Source of the DNA: Schauerella fraxinea
Lineage (GTDB): Bacteria > Pseudomonadota > Gammaproteobacteria > Burkholderiales > Burkholderiaceae_B
Direction of reading: 5' to 3'
Assembly (NCBI GenBank): GCA_030849945.1
Contig: JAVDKK010000003.1
Location: 186,001 to 250,000, forward strand
Length of the DNA: 64,000 nucleotides
Shown here: positions 8,978 to 16,869 of the stretch, one piece after another
How the letters are laid out: each line of letters begins with the position of its first letter
Numbering within the stretch: position 1 is the first letter of the stretch
Notes under the pieces: generated by a model
The model's database searches: none
What the model was told of the DNA's origin: nothing
The model's input: only the letters and a program-made list of their open reading frames with translations
Made by a program: the position numbers and the translations under genes

Positions 8978-9232
8978 CTAGCCCCCGGTCACGGGTTCGA
9001 ACACGGCCACTTCGTCGCCGGCCGAAAGCGCGATGTCGGGTTGCGCATGCGTCTGATTGACGGCGAGCTTGAGCCGGGTGGCCTGGCTCAGATCGGGATA
9101 CTTTTGCATCAGCGCCGCGAGCAGATCCGCGCCGCGCATGCCGGCCGCGACAGGCCACGCTTCGGTGCGTTTGCCGGTCAATTCCGCGATGCGTGCAAAG
9201 TACAGCACATCAATCGTTGCGCCATTCGCCAC
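8978..9232 (-). CDS. moaD: Molybdopterin synthase sulfur carrier subunit
   Basis: An 84-residue ubiquitin-like beta-grasp protein ending in the required Gly-Gly (EPVTGG), which is adenylated and then thiocarboxylated. DEVAVFEPVTGG is a typical C-terminal block. The first 23 bp overlap the end of moaC in another frame. A later start is possible but would remove the first beta strand (TIDVLYFARI). Confidence 0.93.
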   Translation of the reverse strand: MANGATIDVLYFARIAELTGKRTEAWPVAAGMRGADLLAALMQKYPDLSQATRLKLAVNQTHAQPDIALSAGDEVAVFEPVTGG

Positions 9233-9698
9233 TCTTGCCTCCAGATTTGTAGACCAATCGCACGCCGTCGATGACGATGCCTTTGTCGGCCGCCTTGCAC
9301 ATATCGTAAATCGTCAGCGCCGCGATGCTGCACGCCGTCATCGCTTCCATCTCGACGCCGGTCTTGTCGGCCGTGCGGCACGTGCTGCGGATCTCGATGC
9401 GATGCGTGGCATCGTCCAATGCAAAGTCCACGCCCACGAACGACAGCGGCAGGCTATGGCAAAGCGGGATCAATTCGGCGCACCGCTTGGCCGCCAGAAT
9501 CGCTGCTACCCGCGCGGTATTGAGCACTTCGCCCTTGCCTTGGCCCGGTTGCGTGAGCAAGCCATACGCTTGCGCGTTCATGCGCACCGTGGCGCATGCG
9601 ATGGCCGTGCGCGCGGTGGGCGTTTTGGCGCCGACGTCGACCATGGTGATCTGGCCGGCATCGTCTAAATGGGAAAGCGTGGGAACGGTATCGGACAT
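9210..9698 (-). CDS. moaC: Cyclic pyranopterin monophosphate synthase
   Basis: Partner of MoaA; rearranges the 3',8-cyclised GTP to cyclic pyranopterin monophosphate. It has 162 residues. Family motifs are MVDVGAKTPTARTA near the N-terminus, KGEVLNTARVAAILAAKRCAELIPLCH in pieces (with the active-site KR and CH), GVEMEAMTACSIAALTIYDMCKA, and VYKSGGKSG at the end. It is the first gene of the moaCDEB-moeA operon. No molybdenum cofactor riboswitch could be made out in the 99 bp before it. Confidence 0.96.
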   Translation of the reverse strand: MSDTVPTLSHLDDAGQITMVDVGAKTPTARTAIACATVRMNAQAYGLLTQPGQGKGEVLNTARVAAILAAKRCAELIPLCHSLPLSFVGVDFALDDATHRIEIRSTCRTADKTGVEMEAMTACSIAALTIYDMCKAADKGIVIDGVRLVYKSGGKSGEWRND

Positions 9699-9797
9699 GA
9701 TGGATGCGTAGTAGACGTACGGCGGCTAATGATAGACGAGTGGCGGATCGCGGATGATAATGCCCTGAATGCCAAGCCAATTATGTCAGGAGATCCT

Positions 9798-10694
9798 ATG
9801 ACGACGCGCACGCCCGATGGAAATTCCGAGTTCGACAGCCTCTTGCCGCCATTGCGGGTCGACCGCCGGGGCTTTATGACGACGACCCTCGCCACGGGCT
9901 TTGCGCTGGCCGCGGGGCAGGTTCAGGCGCAAACCGCCGTCAAGACCGACGCTGACGGTCTCACGGCAGGTGCCGTCGAGATCCCGGTGAAGGGCGAAAA
10001 GATTCCTGCCTACCGCGCAATGCCGACCGGTAAGCAAAATCTGCCGGTGGTACTGGTGGTGTCGGAGATTTTTGGCGTGCACGAGTACATCCAGGATGTG
10101 TGCCGCCGCCTGGCGAAGGCCGGCTATCTGGCGATCGCGCCCGAGCTGTTCGCGCGTCACGGCGACGCGACCAAATACACGGATATCCCCAAGCTGCAGG
10201 CCGAGATCATTGCCAAGGTGCCCGACGCGCAAGCGATGGGCGACCTGGATGCCGCAGCGGCGTGGGCCGCCACCCAGGGGGGCGATCCCGAGAAGCTCGC
10301 GATCACGGGCTTCTGCTGGGGCGGGCGCATCGTGTGGCTGTATTCGGCCCACAATCCCAAACTGAAGGCCGGCGCCGCCTGGTACGGCCGGTTGAAGGGA
10401 TCGCCCGATGACCTCCGCCCGCTCAACCCGATCGATCTGGTCGAGAAGCTCAACGCGCCGGTGATCGGCGCCTACGGCGAGAAGGATGCCGGGATTTCGT
10501 TGGCGGACGTGGACGATATGCGCAATGCGCTCAAGACCGGGTCGGCTGCCGCGCAGGCGTCACGCATCGACCTGTATGCGGAAGCGCCGCACGCCTTCCA
10601 TGCCGACTATCGGCCCAGCTATCGCGAGGCTGCCGCCAAGCAGGCTTGGGTGCGAATGCTGGACTGGTTCGCGCAGAAGGGCGTGAGCGCTTAA
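9798..10694 (+). CDS. Exported dienelactone hydrolase family protein
   Basis: A 298-residue alpha/beta hydrolase of the carboxymethylenebutenolidase family. The N-terminus carries a Tat-type signal (VDRRGFMTTTLATGFALAAG, cleavage likely after QVQA), so it acts in the periplasm. The nucleophile is Cys in GFCWGG, the acid lies in GEKDAG, and the His is in APHAFHAD. YghX of enterobacteria is a similar exported form. The ATG at 9798 is preceded by AGGAG; an in-frame ATG at 9783 is the alternative. Its natural substrate cannot be read from the sequence. Confidence 0.88.
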   Translation: MTTRTPDGNSEFDSLLPPLRVDRRGFMTTTLATGFALAAGQVQAQTAVKTDADGLTAGAVEIPVKGEKIPAYRAMPTGKQNLPVVLVVSEIFGVHEYIQDVCRRLAKAGYLAIAPELFARHGDATKYTDIPKLQAEIIAKVPDAQAMGDLDAAAAWAATQGGDPEKLAITGFCWGGRIVWLYSAHNPKLKAGAAWYGRLKGSPDDLRPLNPIDLVEKLNAPVIGAYGEKDAGISLADVDDMRNALKTGSAAAQASRIDLYAEAPHAFHADYRPSYREAAAKQAWVRMLDWFAQKGVSA

Positions 10695-10702
10695 GCGGCC
10701 GT

Positions 10703-11158
10703 TTATTTCGCGGGATCGGGCAGTGCACCCGTGACCTCGGCGATCCCGCGCTTCATATCTTCGTATTGCATGGTGCGATCGATCTGCAGGCTTTGCAGCA
10801 CGCCCATGCAGCCGTTCACATTACGGCGGCGCATGTCTTCCAGTGCTTCGCGGCCATGCACGCGGCCGGCCTCGTAGAGCGCATCGAAGCGCTCGCCCGA
10901 AAACCCGTATTCCCGCCCGAATCGCAGCAGATTGGTCCGCATGTTGTCATGCTGCGCGGCCACGTCGGGTGCGGCGGCGCCGCACACTTCGGCTGCCCCA
11001 TTGCTGGCGCCGGAGGTATTGATCAACTGCTCGTACATCGTCTGATCGAACGCGATCGGCTCTGCGGCATGGGCGGCGCCCGCGAGCAGCGCGATCGGCA
11101 GGGCGCGGGCAACACGCCACAGCGGTGACGTGCGGGCAAGCAGGGTTCGAATAGTCAT
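10703..11158 (-). CDS. Small exported protein of unknown function
   Basis: A 151-residue protein with a clear Sec signal peptide (hydrophobic ALPIALLAGA, likely cleavage after AHA). The mature part is charged and alpha-helical in look (REYGFSGERFDALYEAGRVHGREALEDMRRR) with two cysteines (EVCGAA, NGCMGV) that could pair. It converges on the hydrolase at 10694 with 8 bp between stops. A GTG one codon upstream is an alternative start. I do not recognise a family. Confidence 0.7.
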   Translation of the reverse strand: MTIRTLLARTSPLWRVARALPIALLAGAAHAAEPIAFDQTMYEQLINTSGASNGAAEVCGAAAPDVAAQHDNMRTNLLRFGREYGFSGERFDALYEAGRVHGREALEDMRRRNVNGCMGVLQSLQIDRTMQYEDMKRGIAEVTGALPDPAK

Positions 11159-11359
11159 CACGATTGGGTGGAGTGGGTGAGGTAGCCGCCGATTCTATTA
11201 CCGGTGCGCGGCGCGTGACAGGCATCGCGCCGTTACGATCGTGTCAGGGTGTACGCGAACGTATCGCGCTCCGACGGCTGCGCCGGGTTGTCATGGCAAC
11301 CCTCTATGATGTGGGGTTGCGCGCATCCGCGCGTGTGCTTTTTTACCTTGGAGATCTTC

Positions 11360-11863
11360 ATGACCATCAAAGTCGGCGATCGCGTACCGGACGGTACGTT
11401 GACGGAATTCATCGAAACCGAAACGCCCTCGTGTTCGCTGGGCCCTAACGTTTTCCAGGTGGCCGATCTGGTCAAAGGCAAGAAGATCGCTTTGTTTGCC
11501 GTGCCGGGCGCCTTTACGCCCACCTGCTCGGCCAAGCACCTGCCGGGTTACCTGGCCCAGGCCGATGCGTTGCGCGCCAAAGGTGTGGACGAAATCTGGT
11601 GCGTGTCGGTCAACGACGCGTTCGTGATGGGCGCCTGGGGCCGCGAGCAGCATTCGGCTGGCCGTGTGCGCATGCTGGCCGACGGCGCTGCCGCGTGGAC
11701 GCGTGAGCTGGGCCTCGAGCTCGATCTGAATGCCCGCGGCATGGGCGTGCGGTCGCAGCGTTATTCCGCGTTGTTGGATGACGGCGTGGTCAAGCAGCTC
11801 AATGTGGAAGGCGCAGGCAAGTTCGAAGTCAGCGACGCCGACACGATGCTGTCGCAGCTCTGA
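11360..11863 (+). CDS. Peroxiredoxin of the Prx5 type
   Basis: A 167-residue thiol peroxidase that reduces hydrogen peroxide and organic peroxides. The peroxidatic Cys is residue 56 in VPGAFTPTCSAKHLPGY, the classic Prx5 motif; Cys 25 and Cys 81 are the other cysteines. It ends in a normal Prx5 C-terminus without a glutaredoxin domain. The ATG at 11360 has TTGGAG upstream. The gene is monocistronic with nearly 200 bp of non-coding sequence before it; no OxyR site was recognised. Confidence 0.92.
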   Translation: MTIKVGDRVPDGTLTEFIETETPSCSLGPNVFQVADLVKGKKIALFAVPGAFTPTCSAKHLPGYLAQADALRAKGVDEIWCVSVNDAFVMGAWGREQHSAGRVRMLADGAAAWTRELGLELDLNARGMGVRSQRYSALLDDGVVKQLNVEGAGKFEVSDADTMLSQL

Positions 11864-11881
11864 TTTTTATTTGATTGACCT

Positions 11882-11909
11882 CGCCATGCGTCCAATCGGG
11901 CGCATGGCG
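11882..11909. repeat. 9-bp inverted repeat after the peroxiredoxin gene
   Basis: CGCCATGCG (11882-11890) and CGCATGGCG (11901-11909) are exact reverse complements with a 10-nt loop. It lies 19 bp after the peroxiredoxin stop. A T-rich run sits before rather than after it, so it is not a standard terminator on the plus strand; it may stabilise the mRNA end. Confidence 0.5.
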
Positions 11910-11949
11910 CGCTCCGGCATTGGCGCCGGATGCTGCTCTTGCTGCTTTT

Positions 11950-13734
11950 ATGCTGACCACGCTTCACGCTTTTTCTTCCCTTTACGCCGCCACGCTGTTG
12001 ATGATGCTGGGCAGTGGCCTGTTCAACACCTACATGGGGTTGCGACTCACCTCGCAATCCGTGAGCGAAGTGTGGGTGGGTGCGCTCATCGCCGGTTATT
12101 ACCTGGGCCTGGTGTTCGGTGCGCGGTTGGGACACAAATTGATTATCCGCGTAGGACATATCCGCGCGTTCACGGCGTGCGCCGCGATCGCCACGGCGAT
12201 GGTGCTGGCGCAGACGCTCGTCGATGCCATTCCTGTATGGATGTTGTTCCGGATCATCTCCGGCGTGGCGATGGTGACGCAGTTCATGGTGCTGGAAAGC
12301 TGGCTGCATGAGCAAACGCCCAACGAGCAACGCGGGCAGGTATTTTCGTTTTACATGGTGGTGTCCAACCTCGGCGTGGTGCTGGGGCAATTGGCGCTGA
12401 CCGTCTTTCCCGGCGCGATCGATTTGCGCCCGCTGATTCTGGTGGGCGTGTGCATGGTGATGTGCCTGGTGCCGATCGCGATCACGCGTCGCTCGCACCC
12501 GCCGTCGCCGCTGCCTGCGCCACTGGATTTCAAGTTCTTTGCCGGCCGCGTGCCACTGTCGCTCACGGTGATTTTTATCGCCGGCAATTTGTCGGGCGCG
12601 TTCTACGGCTTGGCGCCGGTGTTCGGCACGAAAGCCGGACTCACCACCACCGAGGTGGCGCTGTTCGTGGCCACCGGCGTGGCAGCGGGGCTGGTGTCGC
12701 AATGGCCGGTGGGATGGCTCTCCGATCGCATCAATCGGCCAGGGTTGATGCGGTTCAACGCCATCATGTTGATGGTGCTTTCGGTACTGCTGTGGGGCCT
12801 GTTCGACTTGCCGTTCTGGGCCATGCTGCTGTTGTCGGGTTTGATGGGCGCGCTGCAATTTACGCTGTATCCCCTGGGGGCGGCGTTTGCCAACGATCAC
12901 GTCGAGCACGAACGGCGCGTCGGGCTGGCCGCGGTGCTGCTGATCACGTACGGCTTGGGCGCGTGCGTGGGGCCGCTGATCGCCGGGGGCTTGATGTCCC
13001 TCTTCGGGCCGCATAGCTATTTCATGTTTATCTCGGGGTGCGCGGCCTTGCTCGTGTGGCAGATTCGTCCGGCGCGCGTGACCAATGCCCACCAGGTTGA
13101 GGAAGCGCCCGTGCACTTCGTGCCCATGGCCACCAGCCTGGAAAGCACCGCGACCGTGGTGGTGCTGGATCCGCGGGTGGATTTGGACGTAGACATCACG
13201 ATGGAAGGCATCGTGCAGCCTCAGGATGCCGATACGGCCTCGGTGCCGGAAGAGGGGGCCGTGCTCGCCGCGCAGGCAGCGGCTGCGCCTTATGAGCCGC
13301 CGCCGGAAAGCAGCGTGGAGACGGTGCCTGACGGGGATGGTGAGGGTGAGGCGGTCGTTGGGGCCGGCGACGAGGATGTGTCGCGACCGGGTGCGCCGGA
13401 AGTGCCGCAACTCCATGCGTTTCCCGAGGCGGGCGGTACGGCAGCAGCCGCTGCAGCGACGGCCTCTCCCGTAATCGCGGGCGGGCTGGTGCAAGTCGAA
13501 ACCAAGCGGCCGCTGACCGCCGATATTGGGCATGCTTCGCCGGTGATCGAAGCGGGGGCGCTGTCGCCGACGGCCGATTCGACGCCCACGAAGCGTGCAT
13601 TCGACAATGGCCCGCTCGGCAATGACCCGCGCGCCAATGACCCGCCGGCCAATGAATCGCTGGCCAATGCGGCGCCCGAGCCGATCCCCGATGGACCGGC
13701 TGCGGCGGGGCCCAAGCCTACCAAGGCGCCATAA
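11950..13734 (+). CDS. MFS transporter with a 217-residue acidic C-terminal tail
   Basis: A major facilitator of the YcaD-like type: about twelve hydrophobic segments in residues 1-375, the loop motif GARLGHKLIIRVGH between TM2 and TM3, and WLSDRINRP in the second half. From about residue 378 (13081) to 594 the protein is a hydrophilic, acidic, Ala/Pro-rich tail with no hydrophobic segment, including short repeats (NDPRANDPPANES). The usual length of such transporters is near 390, so the tail is an extension. The ATG at 11950 starts right before TM1; the frame is open 25 codons further up. The 3' end overlaps the convergent DMT gene by 17 bp. Substrate unknown. Confidence 0.85.
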   Translation: MLTTLHAFSSLYAATLLMMLGSGLFNTYMGLRLTSQSVSEVWVGALIAGYYLGLVFGARLGHKLIIRVGHIRAFTACAAIATAMVLAQTLVDAIPVWMLFRIISGVAMVTQFMVLESWLHEQTPNEQRGQVFSFYMVVSNLGVVLGQLALTVFPGAIDLRPLILVGVCMVMCLVPIAITRRSHPPSPLPAPLDFKFFAGRVPLSLTVIFIAGNLSGAFYGLAPVFGTKAGLTTTEVALFVATGVAAGLVSQWPVGWLSDRINRPGLMRFNAIMLMVLSVLLWGLFDLPFWAMLLLSGLMGALQFTLYPLGAAFANDHVEHERRVGLAAVLLITYGLGACVGPLIAGGLMSLFGPHSYFMFISGCAALLVWQIRPARVTNAHQVEEAPVHFVPMATSLESTATVVVLDPRVDLDVDITMEGIVQPQDADTASVPEEGAVLAAQAAAAPYEPPPESSVETVPDGDGEGEAVVGAGDEDVSRPGAPEVPQLHAFPEAGGTAAAAAATASPVIAGGLVQVETKRPLTADIGHASPVIEAGALSPTADSTPTKRAFDNGPLGNDPRANDPPANESLANAAPEPIPDGPAAAGPKPTKAP

Positions 13735-14599
13735 GCGCAATCGTTGCCACAGCCAGGATCAGGCCCAGCACATTGAGGCGGCTGACGTGCTCTTTGAAGA
13801 GCACGGCGCCGGCCAATGTGCCCACCGCGATCACGCCGATGTTCATGGTGGAGAACACCACTGCCGGATCGTTGGGCAGGTTCTGGTGCGCGCGAATATA
13901 GGTGTAGATGTTTGCAAAGTTCATGACGCCCAGCACCACGCCAGCCAGGCAGTCGCGGCTGCGCCAGCGTACGCGGGTGATGAGCAGATAGCCAAAGATC
14001 ACGACGCCGGCCAATAGAAACGCCAACAGCAAGCCATTGCCGAACGCCGTGCCCGATTTGGCGACCTGTTTGAACAGCACATCGATCACGCCATAGCCCA
14101 GCCATACGGCCAACGGCCATATCCACACCGGCACGGGGGACGTACCGGCCGTATCCGTTTCAGGTGTCGGTTTGCGCGTTTTGGCCAGCAGGCACAGCAG
14201 GGCGATCAATCCCAGTGCGATTGCCGCACCCTTGCGGGCAGTCAGCGTATCGCCGAAGAATAGAAACGCCGCGACGACCGGAATGAACACCGACAAGCGC
14301 TGCGCCGCATCGCTGCGCACGATACCCACATGCCGGACTGCACGGCCCATGGCCACGAACACCGTCGGCAACAGAATGCCCAAGGCGATCAACACGCCCC
14401 AGGGTGTGCCGGTGTTATCGAGTGCGGAAAGATTGGCGCCCAGCAGCAGCCAACACGCCAACGCCGCGATCACATAACTGACGGCAATGGCCTGGCGGAT
14501 GTCGATATCGAATCGGCGCGCCAGTTTGAGCAGGATCGCGACCGTGACACTGCACAGCACGCTGGTGATCAAAAACAGAAATCCGGGATTCATCGACAT
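13718..14599 (-). CDS. EamA/DMT family permease
   Basis: A 293-residue inner-membrane protein with about ten hydrophobic segments in two repeated halves, the layout of the drug/metabolite transporter superfamily. The second half ends with ALLFKEH-like sequence (AVLFKEHVSRLNVLGLILAVATIALM), typical of EamA repeats. It starts inside the last codons of bioB (10-bp overlap), so the two are cotranscribed. A role in biotin or precursor movement would be a guess from position only. Confidence 0.85.
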   Translation of the reverse strand: MSMNPGFLFLITSVLCSVTVAILLKLARRFDIDIRQAIAVSYVIAALACWLLLGANLSALDNTGTPWGVLIALGILLPTVFVAMGRAVRHVGIVRSDAAQRLSVFIPVVAAFLFFGDTLTARKGAAIALGLIALLCLLAKTRKPTPETDTAGTSPVPVWIWPLAVWLGYGVIDVLFKQVAKSGTAFGNGLLLAFLLAGVVIFGYLLITRVRWRSRDCLAGVVLGVMNFANIYTYIRAHQNLPNDPAVVFSTMNIGVIAVGTLAGAVLFKEHVSRLNVLGLILAVATIALMAPW

Positions 14600-15738
14600 A
14601 GTGCGTGCGCCGTGCTGGAGAGGGACGAGGGATCGGTTGTAGCAGAGGAGGGTGAAACGGCATGTCGAGAGACGGCATGCGGTGAAGCGGGATGGGGTGA
14701 GACAGTACTCGGCGAAGCTGGCGGCGCCGATGACTCAGGCGAGGCACGAAGCGTGTCCGGACGCAATCCCAACTGCGCGAGCAATTCTACGTCGGCGTTG
14801 GATTCCGGGTTGGGCGTGGTGAGCAGCGTATCGCCGTAGAAAATCGAATTTGCGCCCGCCATGAGGCAGAGCGCCTGTTCGGCCGGCGACAGATCGGTCC
14901 GCCCGGCCGAGAGCCGCACCCGCGCCAGCGGCAGGGCGATACGCGCCACTGCGATGGTGCGCACGAACTCCAGAACGTCCAAATCGGCGGCGTCGGCCAA
15001 AGGTGTGCCGGCGACGCGAACCAGCCGATTGATCGGCACCGATTGCGGTTGGGGGCTGAGCATCGTCAACTGGGCAATGAGCGCCGCGCGCTGCTCGCGC
15101 GACTCGCCCATGCCCACGATGCCGCCGCAGCAGACGTTGATGCCGGAGTCGCTTACGTGCGCCAGCGTATCGAGGCGTTCCTGGTAGGTGCGCGTGCTCA
15201 CGATCCGACCGTAGAACGTGGGGGCCGTATCGAGATTGTGGTTGTAGTAATCGAGGCCGGCTGTTTTAAGCGAGCGGGCCTGCGCGCCGTCGAGCATGCC
15301 GAGCGTGACACAGGTCTCCAGTCCCAATGCCTTGACCTCGCGGATCATCTCGGCCACGCGTTCGAGATCGCGATCTTTCGGACGCTTCCAGGCGGCGCCC
15401 ATGCAGAAACGCGTGGCGCCTTGGTCGCGGGCTGTGCGTGCCGCCTTCAGCACGTCCGCCAGTGGCATCAGCTTCTCCGCTTTAACGGCCGTGTCGTGAT
15501 GCACCGATTGCGGGCAATAACCGCAATCTTCGGGGCATCCGCCGGTTTTGATCGACAGCAAACTCGATAGCTGAACCTCGTACGGATCGAAATGATCGCG
15601 CAGCACCGATTGCGCACGTTGAATCAGATCGCTGAAGGGCAGCGCATACAGCGCGAGAATCTCGCCAGTCGTCCAGGCGGGTGGCGATGCAGACACGATG
15701 GCGGTGGGGAGAGCGCAGTGTTCGGGTGAGGAGGTCAT
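14590..15738 (-). CDS. bioB: Biotin synthase
   Basis: Radical SAM enzyme that inserts sulfur into dethiobiotin. It has 382 residues. The SAM cluster is in GGCPEDCGYCPQS; YYNHNLDT, INVCCGGIVGMGE and ANSIFYGDTLLTTPNP are highly conserved BioB blocks, including the cysteines of the [2Fe-2S] sulfur-donor cluster. After about residue 330 there is a low-complexity Ser/Pro/His tail of roughly 50 residues with repeats of the SPHAV type that normal BioB lacks. bioA, bioD and bioF are not in the window. Confidence 0.95.
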   Translation of the reverse strand: MTSSPEHCALPTAIVSASPPAWTTGEILALYALPFSDLIQRAQSVLRDHFDPYEVQLSSLLSIKTGGCPEDCGYCPQSVHHDTAVKAEKLMPLADVLKAARTARDQGATRFCMGAAWKRPKDRDLERVAEMIREVKALGLETCVTLGMLDGAQARSLKTAGLDYYNHNLDTAPTFYGRIVSTRTYQERLDTLAHVSDSGINVCCGGIVGMGESREQRAALIAQLTMLSPQPQSVPINRLVRVAGTPLADAADLDVLEFVRTIAVARIALPLARVRLSAGRTDLSPAEQALCLMAGANSIFYGDTLLTTPNPESNADVELLAQLGLRPDTLRASPESSAPPASPSTVSPHPASPHAVSRHAVSPSSATTDPSSLSSTAHALCR

Positions 15739-16241
15739 GGTCCGAGCGATGTAATGCAGGAAAGCGCGGATATTAGGGAGAAGGCCTCATGGACTGCAAT
15801 CTGACAAATTTAGGCGTATTTGGCTTCGCGTTGGGCGCGTTTGGCGGACGAACGAGCCGCATTGCATGCGTTTGGTGGATATCATGCTGCCAACGCCTGC
15901 GATCTTTTGGGGCTCAGAAATTTGTTATTGAATGTAATTCAGGCGGGGGTGAGGGCGGTAGCGGCGACTCAGCAACTAAGCAACCAGCAGCAGAACCGCC
16001 GCGCATCGGGAGTTGGCTCATTCATCGTCGCGAAGAGAGGCTATTGTGTGATGCAGATGCAGTAGAGCAAATTGAACAGACGGATAGAAGCCGCGTCAGC
16101 AATTCGAAGATTGGTGGCAAGTGCTCGATCTGCCGAATAGGTCTAAAGAGGAGGGCGCCACGAATGCGTGTGGCAGGCAGGCAAATCTGCGTAGATCGTA
16201 TCGACCAGGCGGGATACGGCAGTGCTGCGTTTCGGTCGTGC
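15739..16241. other. 503-bp stretch without a supported gene
   Basis: This gap between bioB and the tRNA cluster is visibly poorer in G+C than its surroundings. Short frames of 75-160 codons are open on both strands, but none has a good ribosome binding site, a recognisable domain or the local codon bias. It may be decayed coding sequence or the remnant of an insertion next to a tRNA gene. No integrase, direct repeat or attachment core was seen. Confidence 0.5.
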
Positions 16242-16280
16242 AAAAACAAAAAAGCCCGCTACGAATAATCGTGCGAGGCT
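16242..16280 (-). terminator. Rho-independent terminator of the tRNA operon
   Basis: On the minus strand AGCCTCGC pairs with GCGGGCT (one bulged T) and is followed by a T-rich run (TTTTTTGTTTTT). It lies 22 bp after the 3' end of tRNA-Asp, the last gene of the cluster. Confidence 0.85.
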
Positions 16281-16302
16281 CTTTGCTTCGTGCAGAAAGA
16301 TT

Positions 16303-16379
16303 TGGCGGAGCGGACGGGGCTCGAACCCGCGACCCCCGGCGTGACAGGCCGGTATTCTAACCAACTGAACTACCGCTCC
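16303..16379 (-). tRNA. tRNA-Asp (GTC)
   Basis: A 77-nt cloverleaf including encoded CCA. The acceptor stem GGAGCGG pairs with CCGCTCC, the anticodon loop reads CTGTCAC (GTC), and the T arm contains GGTTCGAGCC. It is third in the order Ala-Glu-Asp on the minus strand. Confidence 0.98.
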
Positions 16380-16462
16380 GCAGCGGCTTACGTCACATAC
16401 TTCAAACAACTATTTTACTTCAACTACTGAACTGCAACTTCGATACTGCTGCCAAAAAATCT

Positions 16463-16538
16463 TGGCGTCCCCAAGGGGATTCGAACCCCTGTACTCACCG
16501 TGAAAGGGTGATGTCCTAGGCCTCTAGACGATGGGGAC
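16463..16538 (-). tRNA. tRNA-Glu (TTC)
   Basis: A 76-nt tRNA with encoded CCA. The acceptor stem begins GTCCCC and closes with GGGGAC, the anticodon loop reads CTTTCAC (TTC), and the T loop is TTCGAAT. It is the middle gene of the three-tRNA cluster. Confidence 0.98.
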
Positions 16539-16575
16539 CGGACCGTACAAACTACATTCCTCGCAGCGCTTTGAC

Positions 16576-16651
<76 letters not shown>

Positions 16652-16869
16652 GTCAACTAGATATTTTTGCTTCTTACGTAGCGCCTTTTTGTTGCCAATC
16701 AGTCGCTTCGTTTTCGCTAGATATTTAGTGCGTGCCGCGAAGAAACGAGATTATGCACGAAGTTTTTTGAGTGTGCAAGTCGATGGGCGGAAAAACATAA
16801 AAAAGATCAAAAAATTTTTGAGGCATACGATATGCGGGCGTTTCCGATTCACCAGAACGAGGAGTTGCC

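Noticed and set aside
9699..9797. Molybdenum cofactor riboswitch before moaC
   Set aside because: Only 99 bp are available between the divergent genes and I could not find the paired elements of that RNA.
11761..13740. A 659-codon minus-strand frame opposite the MFS gene
   Set aside because: Composition is that of an antisense shadow (His/Arg/Gln-rich), and the plus-strand MFS protein has clear membrane segments.
15789..16268. A possible 159-codon gene in the low-GC gap
   Set aside because: It has poor codon use, no ribosome site and runs into the tRNA terminator; no domain is seen.
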